Shown in pieces: positions 62,581-64,000 of a stretch of 64,000 bases of DNA; the first letter of the stretch is position 1; each line of letters opens with the position of its first letter. The translations under genes and the position numbers were made by a program. The notes beneath the pieces were generated by a model. That model did no database searches. It saw only the letters and a list, made by a program, of their open reading frames with translations, and had not been told where the DNA came from. The DNA is from Cupriavidus metallidurans CH34 (lineage in GTDB: Bacteria; Pseudomonadota; Gammaproteobacteria; Burkholderiales; Burkholderiaceae): positions 1,488,001 through 1,552,000 of the forward strand of contig NC_007973.1 in the NCBI RefSeq assembly GCF_000196015.1. Reading direction: 5' to 3'.

Positions 62581-64000
62581 TCAGAACTTCTCGAAGGCCC
62601 CCAGGAAGCGCCACTGGCCCGGCGGCAGGTCGCCGAGCACCACACGGCCCATGCGCACGCGCTTGAGGCCAACCACCTTCAGGCCAACCTGCTCGCACAT
62701 CCGGCGAATCTGACGCTTGCGGCCTTCACGCAGCACGAAGCGCAGTTGCTCCTCGTTCTGCCAGCTGACCTTGGCCGGCTTGAGCGCCACGCCGTCCAGC
62801 GACAGACCGTGGCGCAGACGCTCCAGCAGGTCGTCGGGGAACACGGCACTGATATTGCGCTCGACCAGACCCTGCGGCGATTCCCACTCGACGCGCACCA
62901 GATATTCCTTCTCGACATTCGAATCGTCGCCGATCAGTGCGCGTGCAACGCGGCCATCCTGGGTCAGCACGAGCAGCCCGGTCGAGTCGATGTCGAGCCG
63001 GCCAGCCGGCGCGAGATTCTTGCGTTGCCACGGGGCGAAGCGCTTGCGGGTGGGGTCCAGTTCCCACTGGTTCTCAGGCGCAAACAGCACAGCAGCCGGC
63101 TCATAGCCGTCTTCGGCCTGGCCGGAGACATAGCCGACCGGCTTGTTAAGCAGCACCGTCACGCGTTCGCCTTGTTCCGAGCGCGCGGCCTGCAGGATTT
63201 CGATCTCCGCTTCGGGACGAATGCGCGTGCCGAGTTCGGTCACTGGCTTACCGTCGACGAGCACCCAGCCGCGCGGAATCCATTCATCGGCCTCGCGGCG
63301 CGAGCACAGGCCCAGTTCGGACATGCGCTTGGAGAGACGGACGAGGCCGTCTTCATGCTCGGAGACCGGCTGACGCGCTTCGGCGCGCGGCACCGGGCGT
63401 TCGGTACGTTCACCACGGGCGCGGTCGGCCGAATCGCTGAAGCGGCGTGCCGGGGCGTCACCACGACGCGGTGCGTTGTCGTCCTGGTGCTGCCGGCGCG
63501 GCGCGCGAGCTTCGTCGCTGCGGTGCGGGCGCTCGGTACGCTGCGTGCGCTCGTCATCGCCGTAGCGGCGGGGACGTTCGGCGCGATTGTCGTCGCCATA
63601 GCGGCGCGGTTGCGCGGAGCGGTTGTCGTCTCCAGCGCGGCGTTCACGCTGCGGGCGTTCCTCGTCGCCAAAGCGGCGGGGCGGGGCGGCGCGATTCTCG
63701 TCGCTGAATCGACGCGGACGCTCGGCGCGATTGTCATCGCCATAGCGACGCGGTTGCGCGGGGCGGTTGTCATCTCCGTAGCGCCGCTCGCGTTGCGGAC
63801 GTTCCTCGTCGCCAAAGCGGCGGGGCGAAGCGGCGCGATTCTCGTCGCTGAATCGACGCGGACGCTCGGCGCGATTGTCATCGCCATAGCGACGCGGTTG
63901 CGCGGGGCGGTTGTCATCCCCATAGCGGCGTTCACGCTGCGGACGTTCCTCGTCGCCAAAGCGGCGGGGGCGTGCGGCACGATCTTCGTCGCTGAACCGA
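62581..64000 (-). CDS. 23S rRNA pseudouridine synthase (RsuA/RluB/RluF type) with repeat-rich N-terminal extension; 5' end beyond the window
   Basis: The visible 472 residues end at 62581. The C-terminal 250 contain an S4 RNA-binding domain (LSKRMSELGLCSRREADEWI), the core LLNKPVGYVS, and the catalytic Asp in GRLDIDSTGLLVLT. EGRKRQIRRMCEQVGLKVVG is closer to E. coli RluF (CSRREAD, RQIRRMCE) than to RluB. Upstream the same frame stays open to the right edge as an Arg/Asp/Gly-rich tail of 48-residue repeats. A GTG at 63391-63393 is internal, not the start, because the open frame and repeats continue. The extension is probably disordered and RNA-binding. Confidence 0.85.
   Translation of the reverse strand, partial: RFSDEDRAARPRRFGDEERPQRERRYGDDNRPAQPRRYGDDNRAERPRRFSDENRAASPRRFGDEERPQRERRYGDDNRPAQPRRYGDDNRAERPRRFSDENRAAPPRRFGDEERPQRERRAGDDNRSAQPRRYGDDNRAERPRRYGDDERTQRTERPHRSDEARAPRRQHQDDNAPRRGDAPARRFSDSADRARGERTERPVPRAEARQPVSEHEDGLVRLSKRMSELGLCSRREADEWIPRGWVLVDGKPVTELGTRIRPEAEIEILQAARSEQGERVTVLLNKPVGYVSGQAEDGYEPAAVLFAPENQWELDPTRKRFAPWQRKNLAPAGRLDIDSTGLLVLTQDGRVARALIGDDSNVEKEYLVRVEWESPQGLVERNISAVFPDDLLERLRHGLSLDGVALKPAKVSWQNEEQLRFVLREGRKRQIRRMCEQVGLKVVGLKRVRMGRVVLGDLPPGQWRFLGAFEKF
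63568..63999 (-). repeat. Three 144-bp tandem repeats coding Arg/Asp-rich 48-residue units
   Basis: Units are 63999-63856, 63855-63712 and 63711-63568, each beginning RFSDE(D/N)RAA and containing RRFGDEERPQRERR, then RRYGDDNRAERPR or a close variant. Copies 1 and 2 are nearly identical in DNA; copy 3 is slightly diverged (ERRAGDDNRSAQ). A partial decayed unit continues to about 63500. Within each unit a shorter RR(Y/F)GDD/DE motif recurs, so the array is itself internally repeated. More copies may lie beyond the window. Confidence 0.92.

Noticed and set aside
63240..63980. 246-residue frame in another phase of the repeat region
   Set aside because: Repeats are also open in this phase, but only the other minus-strand phase joins the catalytic domain, so this frame is a by-product.
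63568..63999. 144-bp repeats considered as a mobile element or CRISPR
   Set aside because: The repeats are continuous, in frame and protein coding, with no spacers or terminal inverted repeats.

Overview
The window looks like a core-chromosome segment of a GC-rich betaproteobacterium of the Burkholderiaceae, most likely Cupriavidus or a close Ralstonia-type relative. This is inferred from the strong GC bias at third codon positions, the gene content (alr-radA, smc-zipA-ligA, dapC-dapD-dapE-prmB, iaaA-gsiABCD, aceA and aceB) and the protein sequences. No database search was run. I see no transposase, integrase, phage gene, tRNA, rRNA or CRISPR array. Gene packing is dense, with many ATGA/GTGA stop-start overlaps.

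Layout. 0-5.5 kb: the 3' end of cysA and the sulfur regulator cysB, a LytS/LytTR-type two-component pair, an RraA-family protein, a gamma-glutamylcyclotransferase-like protein and an alpha/beta hydrolase. 5.5-13 kb: glyoxylate bypass genes aceA and aceB, separated by a surface lipoprotein of the glycoamylase/beta-glucanase type, a universal stress protein, a LysR regulator and a haloacid dehalogenase. 13-24 kb: VOC protein, SRPBCC protein, DHA2 transporter, acyl-CoA-binding protein, the tightly overlapping tsaB-rimI-udg-DUF1853 run, lplT, alr and radA. 24-29 kb: a large lipoprotein of unknown function, dsbB and the ABC-F ATPase yheS.

29-40.4 kb is a peptide-scavenging block: an RpiR-type regulator, iaaA, gsiABCD, a P1 (DmpA-like) peptidase, an M55 D-aminopeptidase, an unrecognised 245-residue protein and an M14-like DUF2817 peptidase. 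The iaaA-gsiABCD order is the same as in E. coli. The added regulator and the two downstream peptidases suggest uptake and breakdown of unusual peptides (isoaspartyl, D-amino acid or glutathione-like).

40.7-45.3 kb is a three-gene periplasmic molybdenum hydroxylase: a Tat-exported Mo subunit, a 2Fe-2S subunit and a triheme cytochrome c lipoprotein. It is followed by a small secreted RcnB-like protein. 46-52 kb (minus strand) holds the lysine/diaminopimelate genes dapC, dapD and dapE, with an ArsC-like reductase, a coiled-coil membrane protein and prmB, headed by a ferritin-like diiron protein. 52.5-60 kb holds smc-zipA-ligA-def. 60-62.5 kb is a divergent drug-efflux transporter/XRE regulator pair with a clear operator candidate.

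The window ends inside a minus-strand rRNA pseudouridine synthase with a long N-terminal extension. That extension is built from three near-identical 144-bp (48-residue) Arg/Asp-rich repeats. This is the most striking sequence structure in the window. Other items worth a second look are a perfect 14-bp hairpin abutting the start codon of the glucanase-like lipoprotein, an octamer tandem repeat plus hairpin inside the gsi operon, and a family of GC-rich hairpins without U-tracts at gene ends.
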